From positions 38,745,351-38,809,350 of the forward strand of contig CP141140.1 in NCBI GenBank assembly GCA_035235625.1: a stretch of 64,000 bases of DNA, given 5' to 3'. Position 1 is the stretch's first letter. Each line of letters begins with the position of its first letter. The stretch comes from Saururus chinensis. Lineage: Eukaryota > Streptophyta > Magnoliopsida > Piperales > Saururaceae. Of the stretch, positions 11,350-23,313 are shown piece after piece. The translations under genes were made by a program, and so were the position numbers. The notes beneath the pieces are model-generated. The model saw only the letters and a program-made list of their open reading frames with translations, ran no database searches and was not told the origin of the DNA.

Positions 11350-12322
11350 ATTCCTGGCCCTAGCTGCAAGTCTCCTTTTTAGTGTCCCCATGCTGTTAGG
11401 AGAAACAAAATAGATGGATACCAAGATGACTTCTTCCTTGATGCCAAGGATGAGCTTTTAGTTGATAAGTTGTGGAGATTTTCGTATGAGCTGCACAATT
11501 GGTTAGTTGGAATTGCTACAGGAATTCCAGTGAATGTGGACAACATCCACAGCATTTGCTGGGATGCATATGATGGGCCTAAACAAAGGAATGACCCTGC
11601 TTAGTTTGATAATTTCATTTTCAAGGCATACATCTCTCTGCTTAATAAACGTGTTTTGGATGTAGAAAGGGAGGACGATGGGATGTAGAGGGTTCACAGT
11701 TTTTACCCTAATTTTATAGTAAGTGACTAATTCATGCACAATATATTCCAATTCTTGCATTTTGGAAATTGATGATTATTGTTGGACTACTTATCTCTTT
11801 TTATTGTGTAGAATATTTGTTCTAAAAAATTTCAGATTATAAAGACTTGTTGGCATAACATCCAAGCAAAGATGCAATGAACTCGCCATCTGGTGCAAGT
11901 TCAACACAGTCTCCAATGTGAACCTCTTCAAAATTAAGCGGTGGCTCCTTCCTCTTATCAAGAATAGACCTTGGATCCTTTTTGAATTTTGGACTACCAA
12001 ACAAAAGGTGTTTGTGTATGACAACATAGGTAAACGCACAAGGATTGCAGCTAATGTGAACACTTTTTTACATTCAATGTGGAGGCAGACAGTGTATGTA
12101 TTCGATGAGGATCTATTGAAAGACTGGGTCAAGAAATGGAAGACTACCTGCATGAAGGTTCTACAACTGCAATAGAATGGGGATGATTGTCGGGAATTTT
12201 GTTGCTACTACATGTACAGGCTGACAATAGGAGAGAGCATCCAGCCTTTTGATGTGAAGAAGTTTAGGAAATGGATAGTATGGTACATTGCGAGCTCTGT
12301 AAATATCTACAAGAGATTATAA
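11350..12322 (+). pseudogene. Element A Ulp1-like (C48) cysteine protease domain, decayed
   Basis: Ulp1 family proteases cleave SUMO or related conjugates, and plant MULEs often carry a relative. Here an N-terminal part at about 11,410-11,700 encodes the family's FDNFIFKAYISLLNKR helix. After a gap (probable intron about 11,710-11,830) the catalytic part follows. At 11,890-12,175 it reads LLPLIKNRPWILFEFW then VFVYDN, and at 12,173-12,222 Q-stop-NGDDCREF. So the catalytic Asp and Cys are kept, but the expected His of the HW motif is Pro, the usual DCG is DCR, and the Q position just before NGDDC holds a stop. It ends with TAA at 12,320-12,322. Further stops lie upstream. It is a dead gene whose family is clear. 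Confidence 0.75.
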
Positions 12323-12604
12323 ATGAGGAGATGTTATGTATTTGTGTTGATGAACCTTTAACAATGCTATGTAATTATGTTTCTGGTTTGATGTATCTTT
12401 TATAATTAATAATAATTATGTTAACAGATGGTGGACTATGTAAACATTAACCTTTTGTTGTGAAGAGGTGTCAGTTGGATAATAGTAATAGATGTTTTGT
12501 TTATGGTCGTATCATAGTATTGCAATTTGTATAGTATATCCAGATAGTCCTAATAAGGCAAAATGAGACTATCAATTTTAGTTGGCTGGTTGTTTGCTAT
12601 GGTT

Positions 12605-12805
12605 ATTAGGATGGATTTGGATTGTATTTGTGAAGGGCTTGCGATTGTTATTGCGATAGAGTTGTGTTGTTTGTTGCGATGGATTTATGTAGGAATCATG
12701 TTAGATTTGCGAAGGACTTGTGACAGTTATTGTGACAGAGTTGTGTTAGATTTACGAAGGAGTTGTGATGGTTATTGCAATGGAGTTGCGATGACATTTG
12801 GAGTT
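12605..12805 (+). repeat. Element A motif array 2 (TTGCGATGG type), between convergent genes
   Basis: Copies include exact TTGCGATGG at 12,674, CpG-bearing variants at 12,639, 12,651, 12,707 and 12,786, TTGTGATGG at 12,763 and TTGCAATGG at 12,776, with about five weaker forms. The array fills the space between the end of the Ulp1-like gene and the 3' end of the oppositely oriented transposase. Its right edge is cut by the solo LTR at 12,806. Confidence 0.85.
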
Positions 12806-15529
12806 TGTCACTCCCAATAAGGCCTCAAATTTCAATGCTTAAATGACATAGATTTCAATAAGATTAAAGTCTTACAACATAAATTAAGAAATGTTTAATA
12901 ATGAAAAGCTAAGAATTAAAATGAGAAATCATACAACCCACTCTTCTGAAGATAGTTTATTGTCCGATGTCAAATGATTGGCTTCGCACATGTCAGGTAG
13001 TTGTCATCATGCCCCGACGCCCACCTGACCCGAGCCGAACCTGGTCCAAGGGCCGGTTGCACACGGGGGAGACTAGATTGCACTGTAGAAGACTTTAACC
13101 CCTTAATTGGGTAAATAACACACACACAGAGTCGCGCACCTTTAGTCCTTTGAGCAAGACAAACAAGGTAAAAGAAAAGAGGATAACAACTATAAAATAA
13201 ATCTGCACTCACAACCCACATGCATGTAATCCTGAGCTAACACGTGGCTTGAATCAGAAAATTTGAGACAAGTCTAAAAGTAGAAGATACACACGAGTCA
13301 GAAACATGGTAACCCACACAAGGTGTTCTATGATCATAATAGCATAAATCAGAAGACAAAATAACATTTGATAGCATCCATGCTTAATCCCAGCATATCC
13401 TAGTCATCCCTCGTACAGAGAATCTAGAACACATGGGAAGAGTCTGAATTCTACACAAGAAACCTAGAACACGTGGTAGCCAGTGCACAAAGGCATACCA
13501 CTCTGGATTCTCAAGGTCTAGATGACTATCTCAAGAAATCTCGACTGCAAGACAAGTACATAACTCGTCCCCATTCAACTCAACTTAGTTAAGATCAACT
13601 CAACCCGAGGAGGAAACATGTTCTACACAGGAACTCAAATTGAAATTATGTCCTTTCGAACCAAACAATTTCTGATAAGCCAACAATTGACTAATATAGC
13701 ACGCAATCTCACATCATTGCATCCAATCGAACAAGCACGGCTAATCTTGATAATGTCTAAATTAGAAATCCGTTTCTTGATGCATACAACATGGTACATA
13801 CATGGGCAGGGCATACATGAATCCTAATTCATAATATGTGCTCCCATCAACCCCTCATGCATCATTTATAATAATAATACTAAGCATCATCATAATTATC
13901 CCCCACGTGTGTGTATGAAAGAAACATTTAAGTTTAAGCATATGAACATACCTTGTAATTAACTCATCATCATACCACACATACACATTAACATATAATC
14001 ATGGATTCTAGTGGAAATATTGGGTGAAAACCATTGAAAATCATCAATTAAGTCAAGTGTAACCACATGCTAAACACATGCAAGCATATTTACATCACAC
14101 TTAAATCTAGACATGACACCATCCCATAATTAAATCACATTATATGAAGACATATCAGTTCATTCTTAAAACATATGGAATCATTCAATCATAGATTCAA
14201 AATAGCAATTCTAACATGTATAGCCAACCACAAGCAATTTCACATAAACTTTAAATATTCTTCATAATTTCCAAACATCAATAACATACCCTTCGAGTAG
14301 CTCATTCTACTCAAATTACTCAACATAAACATAGGAAATAATATTGAAGATATATACATCAAAATAAGCAAAAGGAATAAAAATGGCCAAACTTTAGTAC
14401 TGCTATTCGATTGGCCTACAAGGCCGTTTGAACGTCATAACAACTGTTCTGGTTTGTCTTCCCCACATTGAATTCAAAATTGAAACTTTACATACACTTC
14501 ATAAACAATCAAATAACATCCCCAAACTTCATTATAATCCAATCTATGCTTCCAGAACATCAAATCTAGCCATTACTAAACATAAACCATAAGAAATTTC
14601 ATAAAAAATCAAACCTTTCTTAAATCACCATTAAAGCTCATAATTAAGGAATCCATTTGAAAACCACATCAAAACTTAAATTTGAATCAGAAAAACATTT
14701 GAGACTAAAACCCTTACCTTCCATCAAGTTCTTGATTTGAAATGGCTCCTTAAACTCTTTCAAAACCTACCCAAAAATATGATTTTTATTAATACTTCTC
14801 AAATTCGATTACAAAGCACCAAAAACCTTCAAGAACAAGTAGATCTAGGGCTCAAGATACCCAAAAATGAAATTCCAAACATTAGGTTTTGAAATAGAAG
14901 TCCAAATCAGTAATTTTTTAGTGAAAATTGAGATTGATTTAAAGGAAAGGAAGAGATTTGATAGATTTAAGCAAAACCCTAATAGATTAATAAAATTTTA
15001 AGTAAAATCATACCTTAATCTTCTTTCTCCTTTAGGAAAATAGGGATTAAGCTTTAGGTCTTAGCTATTTCCTAATTAGAAAAGTGCCTGTCCCTATCCT
15101 TTTATAGTAAAGTGTGGGGTAGACTTAGTTAACTATTAGGGTACAAATTGGGTTTTATACTTAAAAGTAGTAAAACTTACTTATTTGAAACCCAATTTGA
15201 TATCTAAAAAATTTGAAATAATTATGCATAGTCTTAGTTTGATGTTAGGGACATTTAGAGCTAAAAATCCCAATTCCACCCGTGGGGCCCATGGTGGATC
15301 CCGCCAACCCTAACTTTGCGGGAAAATAAGTGAAAATTTTAAAAATTCTAAAAAATTCAAAATGACTTAAACTAACTTATAAACCTAAAATGTGAAGAAA
15401 ATTTTAGTTAAAACCTTTGTTAACCACTTTAATTTTGAAAATAGTTAAAACCAATCAGAATTGACATTAAACCACACAAAAGCAATTAAATAGAATCAAA
15501 TAAACCGGTTTAAGTTTAGGGATCTTACA
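12806..15529 (-). mobile_element. Solo LTR (chromovirus type), minus strand, in the element A transposase
   Basis: Read on the minus strand it starts TGTAAGATCCCTAAAC at 15,529 and ends GGGAGTGACA at 12,806. It is 2.7 kb, has a TATA-like CTATAAAA near 15,100-15,106, and carries no internal coding domains. The start and the GGGCCCCAC block (near 15,285) match the other chromovirus LTRs in the window. The flanks share only AAC, so the target duplication is unclear. It lies exactly where the zinc knuckle of the transposase should continue: GHN is on one side, and the flank on the other side encodes a Cys three codons on. Confidence 0.8.
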
Positions 15530-17420
15530 GTTGTGGCCTACACCATCACAAGGACTATAATGAAATGGACACAAACTACTTTTTCGCAATTCAATGTGCT
15601 TCTTCTTTGGCCTGTCTCTTGGCCTTTTCGTTTTAGGAGTGAGGATGACTGCATCTCCTTCAAGCGCGATCACTCTCACTAGTTTGTCATGGGGTACGGG
15701 GAAGACAATTTCCCAGTAGGTGTTTTGATAACACTTCATCATCCAATATTCTCCCCGACAAAAAATGGTGGGTATACCTCCCATCACACAAATAGCATCG
15801 CAAGCAAGTGTATATTGTAGGCCCATTATTTGCCACTTGTGAGAAGAGCAACTGCGGTTAGCAAGATCTATAGTATAATGCCCTTCCACCTCCACCACCA
15901 CCTCTACGACATGTTCATTTGCAATCAAGTTACTAAGTGCCCGAGACTAGTTGATAATAGCATTAAGTTTGCCGTTGATTTCAAGAATAAGAAAGGTTTC
16001 CCATTGCTAACAGCATATTTTGGCATCATGCATCTTTGTCATTATCCTCATGTGAATGCCATCAATAAGGCCAATTAGTGGGTACTCTTGTTTTGCCTTC
16101 ACCCATCTGTTAATGATTTTGGCTATATTATTCAACAAGTGCCCATACCTTTCATCTTGAAAAAGTGCATTACACCAGTGGTCAGGCTCGTTCATTAGAA
16201 CCCAATTTTATGCATCCTCTAATCCTTTCCAAAGATCAAGCATTTCTTTCTCATACTCATGCATATTTATTGCATTTACAACTGTGTGGATTTTCTTTCC
16301 CACCTGCACTGCATTCCCCACGATCGTCTTCTTTTTCAATCCCCTATCCTTTAGGCCCCTATCCTTTAGGTTGTGTTCTAAGTGGTGCACGTAGTACCCA
16401 TGAAATCCATTAGGAAATATTGAGATGATACCATTGATCAATCTTTTTTCCTTATCAGATACAAATGTAATCCACCTCTCATGACCCACAACAGCTCACA
16501 ATGAATGAAGGAACCATGTCCAATTGTCTTCATTCACATTGTCTACAACACAGTAAGCCACTGGAAAGATATGATCTCCACCATCAACTGCACTTGCTAC
16601 TAAGAGACTTCCTTTTGCCTTCCCATTAAAGTGTGCACCATCCAAAAATAGTAAGGGCCAACAATATCTAAACCCAAGAATAGATGCATTCAATGAAATG
16701 AGGCAACACAAGAATCTTCTATTTGGGCTTACAGGGTTCCAAGGTTCGTCGTCATGAGTTTGTTACAATACCATGGTATATCATTGTGCAAATCCATGTA
16801 AGTCACATGTATGAGGGTAACTGCTATCTCCTTCACACGCCATGCCTTTTAATATGTAATAGTTACACCATACTCTCGATGCATGTCCTTTACCATATCA
16901 GTTGGAAAATATGTAGGTCTTTCTCACACAATCTCCACTACCAACTTAGACAAGAGGCACTTTGATGCATGAGGCTAATACTTTCTCCCTATTCCCCCTG
17001 CACAAGTATGAGGATGAACATGTTGCTTCACTTGGAAATAACTTGTCATTTGGTCCAATATGACATGTAGTTTCAAACTACAATTGGGGCTCCCACAAAC
17101 TGTTGTCACTCTTCATTTTCCATTCCTTTCAAATTTATACTTGAAGTTGTGAGGAATAAAAAATTATTTTAATGTCTTCCTTACTTCATACTGATCCTTA
17201 AACTGTGTAACCCCTATGAAATTGTTCTCCCAAATACTTGATCGCAATACCATTGTTTGACTATTTTCACCTTTGGACCTTTCTTTCATCTCTAAAGCAT
17301 TGTCATACACACTAGCTTGTGTTGGCAATGTCCACTGCCATGGCTCCTCCATCACTAATATCTTATAGCATTCTCCACTACAGTTGAACACATGGAACAT
17401 CTCCATTAACCCCATATCAT
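15530..17420 (-). pseudogene. Element A MULE transposase (MuDR/MURA-like), decayed
   Basis: On the minus strand the segments occur in family order. The N-terminal FIGVTQFKDQYEVRKTLK motif is at about 17,164-17,240. A CGSPNC zinc region follows at about 17,090. The first catalytic block, FLDGAHFNGKAKGSLLVAS, is at about 16,580-16,650, followed by DNWTWFLHSL. The second Asp block, WITFVSDKEKRLINGI, is at about 16,430-16,480. A RYGHLLNN block lies near 16,100-16,140, then a SWIM region (about 15,795-15,860) in which several metal ligands are replaced (CSS for CSC, YTL for CTH). An RPRDRPKKK stretch and half a zinc knuckle end at the solo LTR. Several frame shifts and stops are present, and a 12-bp in-frame duplication gives KDRGLKDRG. 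The gene is dead, but its family is certain. Confidence 0.9.
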
Positions 17421-17763
17421 TAGCACAACAACCTCTTCATCCAAGTCAGAGTATATATATATATATATTTCAAATTGACATCCTCGTGGAAAATTTTGAA
17501 CGATTTTGCTATCCATTGTACAAATGAACTGATATTATCGTCCTTTTCTACATAGTATAAATGATTAACACCTCCTACTATCTTCAATTTGCAATTTGGG
17601 TTGCATCAATAGTTCCCCCATAGCACGCCAGTACTCTTATCTTTAATGGTGGACTTTGCACATGGATACAACAATGTTACTTACTTATGTAACACAAATT
17701 TCTTTCCTATTCAATTATCAAACTAACTTGCATTCCCCTACATCCCCTATACCGCCAATGGAA

Positions 17764-18110
17764 TTTGTGATGCACAACATTATGTTGTGAAGGACTTGTG
17801 ATGGAAAACACCATTGTTGCAATGGTATTGTGATGGATTTGCGATGATAGTTGCAAACCACTTGTGATAGCAATTGCAAACAAATTACAATGGCATTTAT
17901 TGGCCATCACAATCCCAATTGTGATGATCTTGCATCGCAACTACGTCTTAAATCCCTTTATCCCAACATCACCTATATGGCCAAGTTAATTGTTATGCGA
18001 TGAATCAGCGATATAGTTGTAATGGCATTTACTGGACATCCCAATTAGGATGATCTTCCATTGCAACTCTATCGTAAGCATGTTGCAACCCCGTCGCAAT
18101 GACATTTTGA
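17764..18110 (+). repeat. Element A motif array 3, upstream of the transposase
   Basis: Motif copies occur on both strands. TTGTGATGG is at 17,796 and 17,828, TTGCAATGG at 17,817, TTGCGATGA at 17,839, and CCATTGCAA (reverse) at 18,058, with about ten weaker forms such as CCATCACAA and TTGCATCGCAAC. The array lies 5' of the minus-strand transposase, where its promoter should be. Confidence 0.8.
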
Positions 18111-18837
18111 TCACATAGCGACTACTTCCCTTCCCAACATTTAATAATACGATCTTATCATGCTACTGCTGGCGGATTATCTTTGAATCCTAAATTGCAA
18201 TTCCATCAGATGTGTACTAGCATTGTTCAATGCTCTAACTTTGAACTTATGGGCAACTTTCAACCTTTTTTCCTCTACTAGCCGAGCTTCTGTTGAAGCA
18301 TCTGGCCAAACTTTTGGGCAATCTTCTGACAGGGAGGAGGTAGATAGAATAGACAACATGGAGAAGGGAGCTGATGCAATTTGCATAGGTGCTTCTGGCA
18401 GGGCTTCTGGGTGATCTTCTGGTAGCGTGAAGTTGTTGATGTAGAAACATAATGTGAAAGGAGAGCTTATGGGTGAGTTTCGGGCACCATGTAGAGTAAG
18501 ATGCAGCAAAGCTTCTGTCCGACCTCCACCAATGACCGAAGATGAGGAAGATGAGAAGGTGCAGAGCAACCACCAATAAGTGGAGATGAGGAAGATGAGA
18601 AGGTGTAGCCAGAGCTTAGACCAGAGAAGAAGAAGACAAATGCGCATGAGGCAGATGACAACCGGAGATGAAGCAAACAATCACGTTGCATGAAGCCGAG
18701 GGCAGGATGGGCAACAATGTTTTTTGAAAATGTTTTGTCCCATACCTCACTTGACTATATTTACAATTTAGGAAGTGGCCTATTTTGATCATAATTTTCT
18801 TCCCTTATTGCATTCCCGTAATTCTTTGTTATATATA
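18111..18837. other. Spacer between MULE A and MULE B
   Basis: No recognised gene. The stretch 18,180-18,690 has overlapping open frames on both strands, but their products are low-complexity (serine- or histidine-rich) and match no family I know. A direct repeat (GATGAGGAAGATGAGAAGGTG, starting at about 18,541 and 18,586) explains part of it. The right end of element A must lie here, but I see no terminal repeat. Confidence 0.4.
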
Positions 18838-18905
18838 CTCCCTCTATCCAAGATTAATAGCTCTATTTGACAAAAAAATTTGTTCCATATTAATAGCTCC
18901 ATTTT
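18838..18905 (+). mobile_element. Stowaway-type MITE end (one side only)
   Basis: TA followed by CTCCCTCTATCCAAGATTAATAGC at 18,836 matches the terminal repeat of the intact Stowaway at 50,914-51,104. No matching right end lies downstream, so the MITE was cut, most simply by element B, whose inverted end starts in or just after it. Confidence 0.6.
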
Positions 18906-19020
18906 GTTCAATATAATTGACAGTTTTTTCTATTTTGCCTGGTTGAAGAACATAATAATCCATATTCCCTGGATTTTAAACACAAATTCCATATTACTTG
19001 CTTATGGAAAAAGCTGCCCT
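18890..19020 (+). repeat. Element B left terminal inverted repeat
   Basis: It pairs with about 26,580-26,740. Shared blocks are a poly-T region, TGCCTGGTTGAAGAA, CATATTCCCT and a TTAC..TTT stretch. Identity looks near 70 percent by eye, so the element is old. Confidence 0.7.
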
Positions 19021-19075
19021 TAGGTTTCAAATAAACTCACTACGCAACATATTATAATAAATGAACACCCCAGAA

Positions 19076-19106
19076 AGTCGCCGACAGGATGTAACCGTCG
19101 GCGACT
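19076..19106. other. Perfect GC-rich hairpin, 10-bp arms
   Basis: AGTCGCCGAC (19,076-19,085) is followed by an 11-nt loop and GTCGGCGACT (19,097-19,106). The arms are exact inverted copies and hold several CpGs in otherwise AT-rich, CpG-poor DNA. It lies just inside the left end of element B, upstream of the transposase start. Confidence 0.85.
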
Positions 19107-19215
19107 CACCGGCAAGAGTTGTAGGTAATTAAAAAATTATTTTTTGACACCCCAGATGTTGTTGAGGGCTCCAAAGGCTTCATTTTGAAGATTCAATCAC
19201 CCTTTTACACCCATT

Positions 19216-22200
19216 ATGGATAGGATTCGTATCTACATACATTATAATGGAGAGGTAGGAAATGATGGCATGTATATAGGTGGAAAGGCACACTTGATGA
19301 ACATTGATCCGTTCATGAGGTTCGGGGAGCTGCTGCTTCAAGTCAAAGGACAACTTGCCATCAATGGTAATGTGACTTTGAAGTATTTAATTTCATCTTC
19401 CCAATCATCCATGATATATGAATTACAAGACAATGAGGGCTCGCAATCAATGTTCTCTATTCATAAGAAGGCAAATAAGGAGGTGTTATCATTGTATGAC
19501 GAGATGAAAGAGCCCAACAACGGTGACAAATCACCATAAGTAGAATGGAACTAGATATTCAATAGAGATAAATCACTGGTCGTAATGGCTTAGCCCAGCT
19601 CTAATTTCATATTGCAAATTGGAGTCAATGATACACAATTCACTTTTGAAATAGTCAAGTAACATTGAATTTTTAGATTACATGAGATTGTACTTTATCG
19701 TGTACTCGAGCACACAATATTGAACATATTGTGTTATGTCCAAAGCCTATCGTGTGAAGAAAAAATACGATTTTTATTCTATTGCATAAGTAATGATGCG
19801 ATATACACATGCGACATACTAATATAGATTTTTAGCATAGATATAATAACACGAAATGTATCCATATTGTGGTTTCGGTAACACAATATGAATTGTAAGC
19901 GTGTTACCAAATACACAATGTCGAGGTATATCATATTTTTATTAACATGTTAATCTCCAATGCAGATTGGGAGAACCGAGAAATTTGCCCTCTACAAATC
20001 CATGTCATTCTTCTTTCATCAATCCAATGACTACAGAACTTGTGATAGAAGTCAATCAAATTTGATTAGAAGAATTGTCGCCAACGATGGGTGCGACAAG
20101 GACTTCATTTGATAACTATGAACCCCCATACAACCCTTGTCATTACAATGGTGAAGAATTTGAAGAAATATGGGGTGATGATCAGTGGAACTATAGTGAT
20201 ATAGTTGACATGGAAAGTATGTCTGACCACGAAGAATTCGGAAATAGTGAGGTCCCCAGTAACTTTGATGTTGAGGCCAAGGCAGAGTGGGAGATAGTAG
20301 ATGATCTCAACCTGTTAGAACTGAATATTGGTGAAGGCGCACTAATGACTGGCAGTTTAGAAGCAAAGGATTACCAAAAGCTCCTCTAATTGGGTGCACA
20401 TTTTCAAAGCCTGTTGCATTTCAAGAGGGTTTTGATCGACTTAGCAATAAAGGCGAATTTCACTTACCATGTTGTGGATGAAAATAGGAATACGTATGCC
20501 ACAAAGTGATCCAATTATTCTTGTAACTGGTACATAAGGGTTTAAAATATAGGTGATCATGTGACTATCACGAGGTTAGTGTTGAACCATTCTTGTGGAA
20601 CCCAAAGAAAGTCAACTGGCCATCCCCTAGCATCGCACCTTTGGATTGCAAGAAATGTTATATGTTGTTTAAAGATCAGTAGACATTACACCTAAGAGCA
20701 TAACAAGTTATATTTCGAAGCACTAGGGCATAATTGTGAACTACAAGAAATCCTGGCACACAGGTAATATAACCTTAAGAAACTCCAAGAAGCGTGTGTT
20801 CCGTAACATGACATTTAAAGATGACATGTTGTTGGACACACGATAAGAATACAGTTGCATTTTCATATCACACAACTTGATTACATATCATGTTAACATG
20901 AACATAATGGTTAATCAGTTCTAGTTTACGATCTCAAGAGTACAAAAATTGTCGCGTGATCAGGATCACGATGACTGCACTTGTCATAAAACCTTTATTA
21001 AATTGTTAACAACTTAATATTCGATCGTGCAGGTAAAGCACTGACTGGTTTAATAGATGGGTACCCAGACGAATCCTATCGCATACTTCCTGCTTACAGA
21101 ATTCAGATAAAATATATAAATCCAAGAAGTGTAGTTGTTCCAATAAGATCATGTGATATTCCCGGACCTATAGGGAGGTACAATTTCAAAAGAGTATTTT
21201 GGATGTTTGGTCTTGTAGCTAGAGTTTTCAAAACAACATTGAGGCTTTCTGATCCTCTAGTCGAGTTGGATACAATTGTTTCTGATATTGAATCCGTTAC
21301 ATGGCAGCAAATATGTTGGATAGATTCTAGGACAACTACCTAAAGAACTAGTTCCATGTTGTAGCCAAAACTTTTAGATAGATGTGTATGAAGAAACAAT
21401 GATTAACATTAAAAAACATAATCCCAAAGCATTTGCTTGGCTAAATAAGATAGGTTCAGAGCATTGGACCAATGTCGCATTTTCAGGAAAAAGATATGGA
21501 ACCCTAAGCTCAAACATGTCTGAAAGTGTCAATACAATGTTCAAAAAAGCCAAGTCAATGCATATAACTTGGTTAATTGAGCATAGAAGGGAGCACACAA
21601 CTACATTATTTGATATACATCAGACAGACGGCCAGAATATGATAGAAGATTTAACCCCATTTGCTGGCAAATACATCGATAACAGGCAAGAAGAGCAAGT
21701 TATGTGCATGTATTGCCTGTGTAAATGTATGAATTCCAGGTTAAATTGCTTTATCACTAGGTGCATTACGTTTATACATTGTTGTCCATATCATGTGTAC
21801 GTGTATATGTTTATTGTCCATATCATGTAAGTGTATTTGTAATACTTACATGATTGTATGGTTTGCATTACAGTTCATGTACCCAGTAACACGACATTGT
21901 TTTTATTTATCATGATCTTATTCACACGATATTTACTAAACAGGATGTTGTGAATCTCATTGAACATAGCTACACATGTGGAAAGTTTCAACATCTGGGG
22001 CTATTGTGTAAACATGCAATCATAGCAATTGATCACAGACACTTCTGGGTGTCTAACTACTGCAAAAAATGGTACTCTACAGAAACATATAAATTGACAT
22101 ATCAAGAGCGAATATACGCAATAACAGATAGGCACCAGTGGGCATCGACTGGAGTTTTGCCTAAATTCAACCTGCCTATCCTACTCAAGCAGTAGGGGTA

Positions 22201-22357
22201 TCCATGAAAAAATTGGATAGAGTCATAACCAAAGGTCAAAGCCCCACGAAAATGTGGAGCATGCAAGAAGTTGGGTCACAACCGCAAACGATGTACCAAT
22301 ACACAAGAGGAAACTCTGAATGTGGTAGATGGATCAAATACAAGTCAAAGGAGGTGA
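19216..22357 (+). pseudogene. Element B MULE transposase, internally deleted
   Basis: Coding segments in order: an N-terminal ubiquitin/PB1-like domain (19,216-19,539), an acidic linker (20,075-20,389), a pre-catalytic part with ALTGLIDGYPDESYRILPAY (about 21,034-21,090) through FKRVFWMFGLVARVF to a VELD aspartate (about 21,270), then almost at once a VSD motif. The roughly 60-100 residues normally between the first and second catalytic Asp are missing. Next is a helical part with SEHWTNVAFSGKRYGTLSSN (21,384-21,690), a SWIM domain (21,950-22,195; YTC for CTC, CKH kept), and an intact CCHC knuckle CGACKKLGHNRKRC before TGA at 22,357. Spacers between segments look like introns and hold the ACACGAT motif. 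Several stops are present. Confidence 0.85.
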
Positions 22358-23313
22358 CCAAAAGAGTAGAAAAATGATGTTCTATAGGGGAACACCGATC
22401 AAGGTTGCCTTTTCCAACCCCTTTCTTTAGTTGACTTGATGAAATGCCATTGTACAGTCGTGTTTTGAGCTACATGCTTTACTAACTAATCATGTTGTCG
22501 ATAACACGTTATTTTCATTTTTGGAAACATTGTACACTATATACATATCATGTCATTTATAACACGACAAAAGTTTGTACGTGTTACCAATTACACGATA
22601 AGAGATTAAATGAATGAAATATTATTTTTGCATTGTTTGTCACTAATTACACAATATCCTTTAACATTGTACTATCAATAACACAATAACATTTAATAAA
22701 CGAACAATTTCCAAAGCATCACTCCGTTTTTCCACTGTTTGCCACTAATTACACGATATCCTTTAACATCGTACTATCGAAAACACATATCCGTTTCCAT
22801 TTCAATTGCATTTAACACCCATCCATTTCCCAATACCGACACTAGAATAGACGCGAATGGGCCATTATAAATCCGTGACCTCCAGTTATGTCAAGACACA
22901 CCTCCTATTAGATCAAGTTACTTAAGCATAGCTACTTTGCCGAGAGAATGCTCACCCATGGATCTTTAGCGCTGAAACGGAGCCTTCGGGACATTCAATA
23001 GCGCTAGATGATGATTCATCCCCCTTCAGAGGTGGTCCATGTCAGAATCTGAAGGGGGCCGATTCATAGTCTGGCATTATTTCAATGTCGTGAATGTTCT
23101 GTAGCATTTTACCTCATGTTTTGTTTTGTAATGTATCATTTCCATAGACTAGATGTTTTGTAAAACTTTGAATGTAATGGATCACCCTTTTGTAAAGGAA
23201 TATATTAATAAATGATAAGTCTTTTTTTCCCAGGAAAAAATGTGTAGTGTAACTGTTTAGGACAAAATCATCATTATCACATTTTCGGGGACACAACACT
23301 TGTACATATCATC

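Noticed and set aside
18177-18691. Overlapping open frames on both strands
   Set aside because: Products are low-complexity, partly from a direct repeat, and no family pattern is visible.
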